64,000 bases of DNA from Owenia fusiformis (GCA_903813345.2 CAIIXF020000003.1:17748931-17812930); one strand, 5' to 3'. Positions 13,168 through 25,434 are shown, counted from the first letter of the stretch. Numbers and translations are program-made. The notes: generated by a model from the sequence alone, not told the origin.

Positions 13168-14162
13168 ACTGCAGAATTAGACTGCGTAACGGGGTTTTCA
13201 AATGAATATATGCAAATACACAATTTGTCGCTTTAAAATACTGAAGCATTCAGGTATTTAATTTATATGACACAGAGCATATACTGTCACAATAAAAAAT
13301 AAATTAGGTAAAGCAACGCCAAAGCGTAGCAAATCCTATTGAACAACCATGCTGTCATTTTTACAAAATACTTCTAATACGTTTCAGATTAGCAAAAATC
13401 GTCAAATAATTACACAAGTAAAAATTTTCAAAATGGTTGCTCACTGACGAAAGTGTCGTAAGTAATTGTAATATGCTTCTAAGTAGATAAATATAAAACA
13501 TCACACACATGTACATGTAAATGGCGGTCATTCTTCAAAACTTTTCAAAATGGCCGCCTAATAGATTGATGTACGTACGGACGGACGAAGGGGTTACCTA
13601 TATCCCTCCGAACTTCGTTCGATGGGATAAATATGACAAAAGTATAAATTTTGAAAATGTGACATTTTGACGACAAAAACCTGAGTCAACACTTACGTAT
13701 GGAACCCATAAAATTGATAAGAGCAGACTATAACTAATTCTATTTGTCCATTCACACATAGCCAGGAAGTTGTGTCCAATTCAAGCCAATCAGTACACAG
13801 TATTTTAAATAACTGTATTGCATTATATAACCAATAATCCACCCAAGGTTATATTTAGGTTAGATCAATTTCAAAATTTCAAGTTGGCTATCAAGTTGGT
13901 TGGACACATTCACACCCTCACCTTTTGTATATTCAAAAAGCAGAGATTCACATCACAATGGAGAAGTTGCAATTCAAAGTAAGGAAATTCGTTCTGTTTA
14001 AGGATTAACTGGCCCAAACTGAAAGAATTTTGTAGGATTGATTCAGTCCACAATACACCGAGGCAACGGCTTAAATCCTTAAACAATGGACAGATGGACA
14101 GTCTGATGAAGAGGGGGTATTTGAGCAAAAAAGATCCTGAAATTCCTCTCTTCAGATAAATT
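13168..14162 (-). promoter_or_regulatory. 5' flank of SCP copy 1, possible TATA region
   Basis: No coding exon is seen. On the minus strand a TATA-like GGTTATATAATGCAAT lies at about 13838-13822, some 660 bp before the ATG, so a 5' UTR intron would be needed if it is used. A nearer AT-rich GCATATATTCATT lies at about 13214-13200. The block including the TATA-like site recurs, diverged, in intron 2. Whether it is the promoter is inference. Confidence 0.35.
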
Positions 14163-15210
14163 AGGACAAGTTTATATTTTTTCAATGCTTACTAATAATA
14201 TTCAACATATATCCGTCAAATTATTTCATTATAACCAATAAAGAAGAGTCTTGTGCAGCCCCACCTATAGGTATATGCATTGAACTTCTCTGAAACATAA
14301 ATTAATGATTATTATTTTATTAATGCTGACACAATTTGCTTATTCTTAAATAACTGTTATCTGTAATGAAAATGCTAGGTTTTCGGCACAGAGACTAATA
14401 TGGGTATTTTAAAGATTTTGATCCGCATTGCCAAGTGCAATTCTCACTCCTTCGACGTGGTGAAAATTCAAGATGGCTGCCAAAATAATCGTCAAATAAG
14501 AATATTTTTTGATAATTTTTTTTTCTGCCTTTATTTCAATAAAATGTGATAAATTAGTGTCTTCAGATGTTATTTAACAATGATCCCACCAAATGGTTTT
14601 TTTATTAAGCATAAACATAAGAAATTGCTTTTATAGCGCCACCTTTTGATAAAATTATACCCAAAATTAAAGTCAAAATAATAAACAATTCCTTTATTCA
14701 CTTCTTCTTTTCCATAAAATTTGACAAGTTTATATTTTATCAATGCTGTGATAACATTCAACATTTATCTGTCATTATAACCAATAAAGAAGAGTGCTGT
14801 GTAGCCCCACCTATAGGTATATGCATTAAACTGCTCTGAAACATAAATTGATAATTATTATTTTATTCATGCTGACCCAATTTGCCAATTCTTAAGTAAC
14901 TGTTATCTGGAATAAAAATGTTAGTGTTTCTAGATTCAACAACATGTAAGTTGTGGAAAGTAGAAATGAGAGTTATATGAAGGGGGAGGGGGTATGTAAG
15001 TGGGAATAATGTTTGTGGGTATAAATATAGAGGCAGGTCACCCATCTTAGCTCATCTTGATTTCCTGAGTGTTTCTGCACTTTGAAGTATAACAGAATAC
15101 AATTTTCTTCATTTTAGTTATATTGAAGTCAGTTTATGGTCTAATATTCATTGTCTCTCATGTTGATATGTATAAAATCAACAAATTATATCAACCCAGA
15201 CCAAACACCT
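14163..15210. other. Spacer between the SCP duplicates with a ~215-bp direct repeat
   Basis: No gene is recognised. Two imperfect direct copies lie at 14165-14385 and 14723-14935. Both contain GACAAGTTTATATTTT, AACCAATAAAGAAGAG, CCCCACCTATAGGTATATGC and TTATTATTTTATT. The repeat is absent from the 3' flank of copy 2, so it belongs to the spacer. Confidence 0.65.
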
Positions 15211-15854
15211 AAGTTATTTTCACATATGAGTCTTGCAACCAAAGTTTACTTCAACCAGTTGGCTAATTATTATCTAACTTTGGCTGCAAGACTGAAAATA
15301 AGTTTTGTTCTTCTAAGTTCAAAATTTACACTGTTGTAACACATGTACTATAGGAAAGAAGAGATATTGTAGATTATATGCAGGAGAATAAAGGTATTCT
15401 TTATTATGAAGATAAAACATGATTTTGTTTATTTGTATCTTTACATTCACTCTGGTGACTGGATAATAATCAACAAAGTTTGGTAGTCATCTTGAAATGA
15501 AAGATATGGCGGCCATGGCTATGAACAAAAAGCTCCTGAATCACTTGTAGCACTACTCTATCTGTCATGAATTGCTTATTTCAGATCACAAAAACTGTTA
15601 GCAACCAGAAAAATAATATTTAGACGAAAAGAACGTTATAACTCGCTGCCTGTGTGGTCTATATATTCAGGACACAGGAATTTGTAGCACTATGATATGA
15701 GATGCTTATGCCAGATCTGAGTCTATATCTTCAAGGACCATCGGAAATAAAATGTGAACAATGCAATAATAATCATTTCCTCTCATTTGTCCAATAATTA
15801 TAAGTTTTGAAATGTTTTAGCCTATTTAGCACAATTAACCATTTCGCCTTTATC

Positions 15855-18800
15855 TTAAAAGTCTATCAAAGGTCCAAAGAATCGATTTCCGTCATCTTTT
15901 GCACGAATGTCTACAAAATCAGCATAAGATTGTACAAACTCTTCCTCTGAAATTTTCCCATCGTGGTTTGCATCAATGTAAGTAAACTGCACCCTTGCTA
16001 GACTTGGATCAAGCTCCATCGCCTTCCAATAGATCAGGAACTCGTCAAAGCTGATAAACCCATCAGCATTGAAATCAATAGCCTGTAATATTGAAATATG
16101 GCTATTCAATTTCCAGAGTCCCTAATACACTAGTTTACTGGAAGGTGTTATGTTGAGAGAAAACAATTGAATTCGTACTTCATACATTCATACTTGGAAT
16201 AAAAATATAATTATAATAAAAATATAATTATAATTTAAGAATGTCTTATTATATCAAATCAAAGAACTTAACACTTAAAATATTTTCTACCTGAAAAACT
16301 TTACTCCAAAACATTGTCCAGTCCTTAAACTTTTTCGGGTCGATAACAACTCGCCATGTAAATAAAACTTGTTCATCAAATGAGGTTGCTCTGAAGAAAG
16401 AAGGGGCTTCTTTTGCAATTCCATCTCGCAGCTCTTTGAACAATTCAAAAACTCTGTCTGATGCGCTTCCCTTCAAGCCAGCTACAATAAGATATTATCA
16501 AATGTTTGACATACATGTATTTGACATACTGTATCTTCAAGTGCCTCAGTTGTTACATTGGTCAAAAGCTAAATAGGTAATATTTCTTTTCTGACAATCA
16601 ATGATTCAAGAAGTGTTAAATGTACTCACCCTCATGTTTGGGTAAAATAAGTTGGGCGGGGTCTACAAGGTGCTCAAAAATGGTTTGGGTAGAAAGGCGA
16701 TCGTATTGTTTTGCAGTATATCATGCCTTTTGGGGTTATAGGGTACCAAATCCACACATAGCTAGGCAAGGTGTGTCCAATTCTAGCCAATTAGAACACG
16801 CTATTTCACGTAACTGCATTCCGTTATATAACCATTGAGAATTGAGAATCATGGCTAAAATCATAGCCCAACGTCTTATTACTCAAACCCGGCCGTAAAT
16901 CGGACAAAATGAGTGGAGGAGAGGAGGCGATTTTTGTTAGAAAATTCAAAAAATCTGTAAAATTGATTTTTGTATATGAGAAGGAATAAATAATAATGAA
17001 ACAGACATCGCCCCCTTCCCCTCCACTCATATTGCCCGATTTACAGCCGTAATATACAACATTTATAAACAATAAAGTAAATTACCCAACTTGACAATAT
17101 TATCTGCCATCCTCATTATATCTTCAGAATCAATGTGACCATCTCTATCTAGATCCCATGCAAAGATTGACGTTATTACCTTCCTCACCCACAGAGGAGG
17201 GAAATCACAAACTCGTACCTATCATATATTCCAAATATAAACAGGATTGGTTACTAAGTAATTATTCTCATAGTAAGGTATATTTGTGCATAACTTAGTT
17301 AACACAAGGACGTCTCCTTGGTTAACACCGGTCGATAGTGGACACCCTTCCTCCGCACAAAGTCTACTGACATCAGACTATTGAAAATCGTCTCTGCAGT
17401 GAACACCTCCCTAAAGTGAATACGTTTTTGTGGCTTCATAGGTGTCAACTGTAAACAGGTTTTACTGAATGAGTAAATGTATAACTGACTAAAGTTCAAG
17501 TTGTACCAAAGTAGAACATGAAATGCGACGCTTGAACAAATCGTCTGTAAGAGTCTAGTGTAAGAGTCTTACATGACATTATTTTAGGAAATAAACCTAT
17601 TCTTTTTAATAGAAGGTAGAAACAAATTATTTAAAACAGTATGGTCATCGTGTTGCATAATTTGTAATTTCTGGTTCACTCACCATCTTAGTTGATACAG
17701 GGTAACACAAAAATGCCAACCACTCACTTTGGATTAACTTTCTCAATAAGAGATCAACGTCTTATAGAGTGTTCAAGATCGATTGTTGGACTTGTTTTAG
17801 AGTATCAAGAACTTTGATATTTGGAAATATCACTTTTTCCGTCGAGGTATGCTCTCGGTGAAATCGTCAAAAATATTCAAAAATACAATTTTTGAAATTG
17901 GAATTTCTGTCTTGAGTCATTTTTACATTGTTTTCACATATTTATGAGGACCCTCGATAAGAAGAGCTTTTTAGAAGGACACAACTATTTTATTCTGGAA
18001 GTGATCAATATGAAATATTAACATACTTTTAGAAATGAGGTGAATTTATACATCTTGAAATATTTCCTTGGAATTATTAAAACGTGCGTTTGTAGAACGT
18101 TTTTTTGTGAAGCGATGTAATTCAATTTTTCATATTTAACCGTTACATTTTGCTTAAAATCAATAACTTTCCCATTACTGTACGAGCAAGATAGAATGTG
18201 GCTAAGTAACATAATGAAGCAGTCTTAGTTTTCGTAAACAAATCAATGGGCGCCCCGCCAGAAATATATTTTTAGAATTTTTTACGAATTGGTTCCATTT
18301 TTTCCGTTATTCTCATGAGTGGAAAGGTCTCAAAAACATGTTTCCAGGGAAACACCCATTGATTTATTTTTATTTTCTAAGAGTCCAGATTAATAGGTAT
18401 CTTACAACTGTGACACTTTGCTCCTTTCCCATTAGGCTATACACGGATTTTAACTACAAATAAAGAGTCTAACCTAAAAAAAAGAGTCAATTGCATTGCC
18501 AAAAAATGTTCTTAAAAAGCAATTTTTATATCACACAAGTTGTTTTTGGGAATATCTAAAATCGTCATCTCTGATGTATTAAATCTCTGATGTGTTAAAT
18601 TTCCATGATGATCACATCCAGAATAAAAAAGCAATTCCTTCTAAAAAGCTCTCCTTATCGGGGGTTCTCCTTTTAAGACAAGACAAATTTTCTAATTTAC
18701 ATTTTTGAGTGATTTTGGTGTATGCTTCCACAGAAATCTCTATATTTACAAATTGTCGATGCTATGCAACCATACCTATTTTTCATGCACTAAACACTCT

Positions 18801-20126
18801 ATCTACACTAATTATTGAGAAAGTTATTCCAAAATTAGTGGGTTTTTGTGTCACCCCATATTTCTAAAATTGTTGAAATGGTGAGATCTACGAGGCCCGA
18901 TCAGAAAGTAAGTAACCAACTGCTCTCATTTTTTCATACTTCATTCAATCGGATTGAAATTTTCATAGATGATGTAGAAAATATTAAACTATTAAACAAG
19001 ACCAAGGACAATGAGTTAGCGTCAATGCCATTGTTATGGCTGTTGCTATGGTGATGATTGTTTTGAGTAGGTGGGGCACCCTTTTGTAAGCGGCTTTGGA
19101 AGATGATTTGTAGAGTTTTTTACATGCTGTATTCCTCCAAATGACCTAACAATTTTTTATACAAGACTGAATAATTTGATATATATATTATCACAATGGT
19201 AACTACGCTCCATTTTCCCATTTATAAGTCATTGACATATAAAGAAATCAAGGGTATATCTGTCACAATGATGGTCATGATTCAGTCGCAGTTTCAATCC
19301 AGTCAAATGTTGCTGAAGGGGAATTTTACTGGCATGACGTCAATGGTCCACCTCGACAGAGCCAACATTACCAAAGATACAGTAGATTAAGCCTTTTCCA
19401 TGGTCACACAACTACCCCAGGCTCACTATTCCCCAGACCTGGCCCAATGTGACAAAATTCTTTCCAGATGCAAAGATGTTGTTACGGAGAGTCTGTTTGG
19501 ACTGCAATAAAGCCATAATTAAAGCTTTCAATGGCAGTTCTGCAGTCATTGAATGGTGACATGTTGCACTTCTTTAAGGACAGAGTGAAACATTGTCTCA
19601 ACTGCATTGACCTTGGTGGCGAATGATTTGAAGGAATCTGAGTTAAAATGTAATCTTACATGTGAATTTGATATATTTGGAGGTACAGAATGTATTACAA
19701 CATGTAGAAAAACTCTACAAATTATCTTCAAACGCGACTTAAAACAGGGTGCCCCACCTACCCAAAACAATTGTCACCATAGCAACAGCAATAACAATGG
19801 AATTAACGCTAACCCATTGTCCTTGGTCTTGTTTAATAGGCTAATATTTTCTACATCATCTGTGAAAATTTCAATGTGATTGAATAAAGTATGAAGAAAT
19901 AAGAGTAGTTGGTTACTTACTTTCTGATCGGGCCTCGTATACACACTACAAAAAGGATATACGGTACTATAAATAAGATCCAAAACACATTTTCTTGAAC
20001 TTAATTTTCAAATTTTTTGTCTTGGCTCACGAAATACATATAAATGTTTAATATCAATGTTCATGAATGGCAAAACTAAAAGATATTTAGAATTTAAAAT
20101 TTACTTACCTGCTTTTCCCCTTCCAT
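15855..20126 (-). CDS. Sarcoplasmic calcium-binding protein-like EF-hand protein, copy 2
   Basis: Paralogue of the 8515-13167 gene with the same four-exon structure: 20126-20109, 17218-17086, 16481-16291 and 16082-15855, 189 residues. EF loops DLDRDGHIDSED, DFNADGFISFDE and DANHDGKISEEE are unchanged. Differences from copy 1 are concentrated in the third exon (VLFTWRVVIDP against VLVIGRVVSDP, FFRAT against FFGAT, LKGSAS against LKASAS) and near the C-terminus (YADFVDIRAK against YADYAEIRVQ). Calcium-binding residues are conserved and there is no stop or frameshift, so both copies look functional. Roles may have begun to diverge, but that is inference. Confidence 0.87.
16890..17052. mobile_element. 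Palindromic MITE beside SCP exon 2, copy 2
   Basis: Counterpart of the hairpin element at 10907-11068, with the same arms and the same distance to the 5' splice site (17085). It was inherited through the segmental duplication. Confidence 0.7.
17698..18858. mobile_element. TA-flanked non-coding element in SCP intron 1, copy 2
   Basis: The same element as 11726-12963, with ends CAGGGTAACACAAAAA and GTGTCACCCCA and flanking TA at 17696-17697 and 18859-18860. It is shorter (1161 bp), mainly through loss of about 90 bp near 17940. Confidence 0.7.
18891..19937 (+). mobile_element. Degraded mariner transposon with ~195-bp TIRs, copy 2 only
   Basis: A 1047-bp insertion, CGAGGCCCGATCAGAAAGTA...TACTTTCTGATCGGGCCTCG, flanked by TA (18889-18890, 19938-19939). 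Copy 1 has the uninterrupted GAGATCTATACACAC. The inverted arms run about 195 bp. The interior plus strand contains HYSPDLAQCDKIL, resembling the YSPDLAPCDFFLF catalytic block of mariner transposases, in a frame broken by stops. It lies about 30 bp beyond the older TA-flanked element. Confidence 0.82.
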
Positions 20127-21150
20127 ACTGCAGAATTAGACTGTGTAACAGGTTTTTAAATGAATATAATTTTATTCTAGTAAAATGCATTTATATGACA
20201 CAGAGCATATACTAAATGCAACATTAAAATAAACTAGACAACAGCAACGTAGTCTTGCTTAAAAGACCCTGTATTCCCCCCTTTATCCTTCTCTCTCTCT
20301 GTATATTGCCTGATAAAGAGAGTGAAGGTGACGGGGGGGGGGGGTGGATACAGTCTTTGAGCAAGACTAACAACAACGCCAAAGCATAGAAAATCCTACA
20401 GAACAACCATACTGCCAGTTTTACAAAATACTTACAGATGAGCAAAAATCGTCAAATAACACAAGAAATTTTTTTCAAAATGGTTGCTCACTGACGAAAT
20501 TGTGGTAAGTAATTGTAATATGCTTCTAAGTAGACAAATATAAAATACCACACACATGTACATGTAAATGGCGGTCATTCTTCAAAACTTTTAAAAATGG
20601 CCGCCAAATAGATGGATGTACGTACGTACAGACGGAGGCGTTACTTATATCCCTAGCTCCGAACTTCGTTCGATGGGATAAATATGACAAAAGTATAAAT
20701 TTTGAAAATGTATAAGAGCATTAGTTCAGACGATAAACAATTTTTATTTGTCCATTCACATATAGCTAGCAAGTTGTGTCCAATTCAAGCCAATCAGTAC
20801 ACTGTATTTCATATAACTACATTGCATTATATAAACCATAATCCACCCAAGGTTATATTTAGGTTAGGTCAATTTCAAGTTGGCTATCAAGTTGGTTGGA
20901 CATATTCACTCCCTCACCTCTTGTATATTCAAAAACCAGATTCACATCAAAATGGAGAAGTTGCAATTCAAAGTAAGGAAATTAGTTCTGTTTAAGGATT
21001 AACTGGCCTAAACTGAAAGAATCTTGGAGGAATGATTCAGTCCACAATGCACCGAGCCCAGTGCTTAAATCCTTAAACAATGGACAGATGGACAGACTAT
21101 TTGAGGGGGTGAGCAAAAAAGATCCTGAAATTCCTCTCTTCAGATAAATT
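20127..21150 (-). promoter_or_regulatory. 5' flank of SCP copy 2
   Basis: No coding exon. It parallels 13168-14162 and includes the TATA-like stretch (minus GGTTTATATAATGCAATG at about 20842-20825). It carries a private CT-rich/poly-G insert (20260-20360) and the CAAAATGGTTGC/AAAATGGCCGCC motifs common to repeats in this genome. Confidence 0.35.
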
Positions 21151-22000
21151 CAGACAATTCTGCTATTCATCAATTCCATGGCAAGCCTACCAAATTAGAT
21201 AACATAAAATGTGTATTATATTTTATATAATTGTGTATATTTCTGTAAAACATTACAACATTATGTGTTACTATCTATGTACACACATAATCTGTATATA
21301 ATTTATAAACAATTTCATTTAATAATTTTACTGGAAACCAGAAAACCATTGACAGAGTAGTACACATTCTAAAAGTTTATCACAAGAGTGTACATGCCTT
21401 AATCAGCTTGGGATTGATCCAGCACCTAAAAATACAGTTAAACCTGTGTTTGGGGAACACCTATAGAGCCACAAAAAAATGTGTTCACTGTAGGTAGGTG
21501 TTCACAACATAGAGGCAATTTCAGTAGAGTAGACAAAAGTCAGTAGAGTATGTGGTGAGAAGAGGTGTTCACTGAACACATGTGTTCACTAGAGAGAGGT
21601 GTTCACTAAGACAGGTTTTACTCTATTCCTAAAGGCTAAAGTTGTGTGGATGCCCAACAGTATTGTGACTTAGATGAAACAAAGTTGGGTTTTAAACCTA
21701 TTATTAGGGACAAAGATCCTCTAGTTTAGCCTGTACACTTTTAAAAATTCTCAAAATTTCACACATTTTAACCCTTTCTGGCAGTTCACTATGTATTCTT
21801 AGGTGATAATGTTGAATCTGCAATATTGAGCAAAACACTCAATCGGCCGGGCGCCGGCTGATGGATTGGGGCAAATGTGACCCAGGCATAAGTGGAACAC
21901 ACTCATAAGTGGAACATATTTTAGAGGTAACAAATGTGTTTTACTTTGACAGGTTTAACTGTACTCTGATATAACTACCAGGAAATGGTCTTAAGGAAAA
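21151..22000. repeat. Intergenic interspersed repeats with GTGAACACCT-type motifs
   Basis: No gene seen. At 21430-21625 the words GTGTTCACT and GGTGTTCAC recur, ending in GACAGGTTTTACT, and a relative at 21880-21965 ends in GACAGGTTTAACTGTA. A similar block lies in SCP intron 1 (about 11325-11490 and 17285-17470, GTGTTCACTGTAAACAGGTT). These appear to be members of one dispersed element family whose ends I could not fix. Confidence 0.4.
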
Positions 22001-24190
22001 TGTCAAGAATAAGAATTTATATCTTTAACGATAACATTGAATTATATAAACAATATACAGTTATAAATTTATGTACAAAATATAAGTCATCGTATATATA
22101 CACAGACTTAGGATTAACAATTTCATTTAAAATTTGCATCTAATTCATTTTTTGTAATTTGAATTGCACAATGATATAATTTAACTACTGACCATGTATT
22201 GTATTGATTTATTTCCTTCATTATGAAGATTTACAACATTAATAAGCAGCAATTTACATTATATCAAAATAAAATTATAATAAGAAAACTATTTATAGTA
22301 TCATAGTATGTACAGATGTGTGACTTTCTTTTAAAAATATAGGTAGATGATCTGTACTACCTGTGCAGTATTATTCTAAACAAGTGTTGGTGAATCTGTA
22401 CATCATCATATTGATGTATGTTGCACATATGTTAAGCAATTTTATTGATGTGGCATCATCAATTGTATGCAAAATATCGGAGCGTCCTCCAAGGAGAAAT
22501 TCTAGGATTATGTCATCTTCACTGTTTAGGAGTTCACATGACTGATGCACAGAGATGCTATTTATAATATTTTCATACATTTCATTTCTTAATGCAATTA
22601 AAAATTGACATTCTACTATCATGTGTTTGACAGTATCATTGGTGGTTCTACCGCACCTCAGACATTGCGTATTGAAATCGTCATCTGGAAGTTCCCTTGA
22701 AGCCAAATGTAGAAGTATTGCAAATGCCCATGTTTTAAGAGGATATTTCCTGCCAGCTACCCAATGTATTGCTGGTTTAAGTTCAGTCTGAATTTGCGCA
22801 AATCTGTTTAATTTTGTATTATTGGAGAGCAAGTGTTGCCAGTTTCCAGTTTCGTTAATATTGATTTGAGCATTCACATAGTTTTTCCATTTGGCCTTCG
22901 AGGGGAATGTAAAAGATTGAAGATAGCCTGAGAATATTTCATAAAGTACTTCATACTTTGACATTCATACTTTGACAACACTTCAATAATATCTGGTATG
23001 AACCCTAAATGTGTGTCATAGATGTTTAATAGCCAAGAACTTATTCTGATCAGTAGAATCGTTTTTATGATGGAATTGGGATTTGACGTACATAATCTGT
23101 GAAGGAAGGATAATTTGGCTTTGTTAATCTGAGCTTCCATTGTCCATAGACCCAGGGTACTTAGTACTATTGCTGATGAAGTCCTTTTGCCATATCCCTG
23201 GATAGTTTTCACTACGTATTTCTGTGTTATTTCAAGATTGCTTAGTTCAGACTTGGTTAATTTTCCCCATAGTTCTGAACCATAGAGTGCAGAGGGGATT
23301 ATGACAGTTTTCCATATTTTGACCGAGGCTAGCGGATTCATGGCTCCGTTTCTCATTCCAATTTTATTGAGAGCATGGAATGATTGTTTGGCTTTTTTAC
23401 AAGCTATTTTTGTTCGTTCCGATGATCTCAGATCACTCACCATCAAATTGCCAATATATATGTGTTGATCTGTTTCGGGGATTGTGTCTGGTCCTAATTT
23501 CCATTGTCTTGTGAGTTTGTTCTTTAAAATTGACTTCTTTGTTTCAGGATATGTAATTATTTTACTCTTGCTGTCTGATCCTGCATGGTATACAAGACGC
23601 CATTTGCTACTGTAGTTATACACGATATCCAATAAGCATTGTAAACCATTTACTGTTGTTGACATCACGGTAGTGTCATCAGCAACCAAGATTGTTGGTA
23701 TATAAGTGTTTCCTACATATAGACCCGAAGTTGAAAATTCACAGAGTTCCTTTATAAGGTCATTAATGAAGATAAGGAACCACCAGGTACTCATCACTCG
23801 GCCTTGACCCGTACCTTGCTCAATGTGGAAGGGTCGTGACAGTTTACCATTATATAAAAAGGACGCACGTGTGTTACTATAGCTGTCTATTATAATGCGC
23901 CATAGTTTAGCGTGTCATGTCAAGAATTAGATTTTATCTCTTTAAAGATAACATAGAATTATACAAACAATACACATACATTTATGTACAAAATATACAT
24001 TATATATATACACACACAGACTTATGAATAAATTAATTTACATACAACTTCAATTTAAATTTTCAAAAATTTGAATTGCACTAATTTAATTAATATTGGA
24101 ATTTATTCCAATTGCAGTGAAGATCGCAGATTAATAACACACAAGATATCATATATATTCCATACATAACACACATAAGATCTGTTTATA
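22001..24190 (-). mobile_element. 5'-truncated LINE between two copies of its 3' region
   Basis: A minus-strand non-LTR retrotransposon fragment. Coding remnants run from about 23917 to 22371, followed by an AT-rich 3' region (22370-22001). A diverged copy of that 3' region (starting TGTCAAGAAT, with TTTATGTACAAAATAT inside) lies immediately 5' of the coding fragment at 23917-24190. This fits two LINE insertions head to tail, the upstream one reduced to its tail. The reverse transcriptase motifs are unlike Penelope elements, which also carry flanking repeats. Confidence 0.75.
22371..23917 (-). pseudogene. LINE reverse transcriptase C-terminal half, frameshifted
   Basis: Reading 23917 to about 22950, the frame contains RT block IEQGTGQGRVMSTWWFLIF, the catalytic VADDTTVMS (the xADD motif) and a thumb region. 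After a frameshift the second frame (22964-22371) gives a C-terminal Cys/His motif, CLRCGRTTNDTVKHMIVEC, typical of LINE ORF2 tails. The break coincides with a 14-bp tandem duplication (TTCATACTTTGACA at 22950-22963 and 22964-22977), which shifts the frame by two. The endonuclease and N-terminal RT are missing, so the copy is dead. The clade is not assigned. Confidence 0.83.
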
Positions 24191-24280
24191 GTTTGAAACA
24201 AATAAAGCAACTAAACGTCTCTCTAAAATGATCACTTTTTGGTTTGAAGTTTTTATATCTCAGATGTTCTCGCTCAGAAT

Positions 24281-24630
24281 ATTAATGTTAACATCTTAAT
24301 GTGAACATTTTAGTGTTAACATCTTAATGCAAAGATTCTAATGTTAACATCTTAATGTGAACATTTTAGTGTTAACATCTTAATGCAAAGATTCTAATGT
24401 TAACATCTTAATGTGAACATTTTAGTGTTAACATCTTAATGCAAACATTCTAATGTTAACATCTTCATGTGAACATTTAAGTGTTAACATCTTAATGCAA
24501 ACAGTTTAATGTTAACATCTTAATGCGAACACTTTATTGTTTACATCTTAATGCAAACAGTTTAATGTTAACATCTTAATGCGAACACTTTATTGTTTAC
24601 ATCTTAATGTGAACATTTTAATGTTTACAT
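24281..24630. repeat. 28-bp minisatellite with 56-bp higher-order unit
   Basis: About twelve units built on AATGTTAACATCTTAATGTG alternating with GAACATTTTAGTG or GCAAAGATTCT variants. Alternating variants give a 56-bp period. Non-coding, just outside the LINE block. Confidence 0.85.
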
Positions 24631-25434
24631 GTCTCAAAGTGATTGTTCAAGTGAGTAGTTTTTACTTTGGCTTTATTGTACATTGAATCTCACACTTGCA
24701 ATCTTATAGATTGAGAATAAGGATGCAAACATAATTTCATTTCAGATAAGTGTAATGTCTCTTGATAAATTTTTTTCGTATACCGAAACACGGCTTTGCA
24801 GTGATCTGGTGACAAGCCCTTTTTCAAGGTAGGCAGGGGTTGACAGTCAACTTTCTCCTGCTACTCATCTTGAGAGAAATAATATAGACCAGACCCTATC
24901 TTAAATGTCCTAGTCCTACTACTGCAGTACTGCACTCATCCCCCTATTACATAGTATTCTATATTCTTTTAAATGGTGAGAGGCACTCTGATATACATAC
25001 ATTATATGAAGCTTATACAGAAATATGTATATCTCACATATTCAAACCACATCTCTACAATTCCTACAATGTTTGCATTTTCCTGCTTTCTTAGTACAAT
25101 TTCAGTTTTTTCTCTTAAGTCTGAATAAACTACTGTACTCCATTTTCTTACATTCCTATATGACACAAAGTGTTCATATATTTAATTCTCTCATTAATTA
25201 TTACAGCTGGTTTGACGCATCTTCAGTCTATTTGATTTATTTATAGCATTTATCACCATGGTGACAACTTTTGCAGCTATCATTGTATAAAAATTGCGAA
25301 GAATGCACTCAAAGTTGTAAATCATTAAGATAAATAGTTGCACACATTTTCCATGTAAAATTCCTTCATATTCTACATGTCCTTCATTCATGTACGCAAT
25401 ATCAACATATTTAAAGCATCCTCAATTTCGCACT
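24631..25434 (-). other. IST1 3' UTR and downstream flank
   Basis: No coding exon is seen. The proximal part is the presumed 3' UTR of IST1 on the minus strand. Its best poly(A) signal is the ATAAATAAAT stretch at about 25245-25228 (minus), roughly 190 nt past the stop. The cleavage site is inferred. Confidence 0.45.

Larger units (their letters stand above)
7948..14162. repeat. Segmental tandem duplication, copy 1 (SCP gene unit)
   Basis: This 6.2 kb unit matches 15211-21150 almost base for base outside insertions and deletions. The similarity begins at AAGTTATTTTCACATATGAG and ends at CTTCAGATAAATT. It carries the complete SCP-like gene at 8515-13167. Relative to copy 2 it has a mariner-like insertion (9480-10537), about 320 bp of extra sequence at 10560-10880 and about 90 bp near 11960-12060. 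Confidence 0.92.
15211..21150. repeat. Segmental tandem duplication, copy 2 (SCP gene unit)
   Basis: The 5.9 kb counterpart of 7948-14162, separated from it by about 1.05 kb and in the same orientation. Its private features are a mariner-like insertion at 18891-19937, a 16-bp AAAAATATAATTATAAT duplication near 16201-16235, and a CT/poly-G insert at 20260-20360. Exons are nearly identical to copy 1, while introns differ mainly by transposon insertions and deletions. Confidence 0.92.

Noticed and set aside
22001-24190. Penelope-like element (flanking repeats around an RT)
   Set aside because: The RT blocks (QGTGQG, VADD) and C-terminal Cys/His motif are those of LINEs; the repeats match the LINE tail instead.
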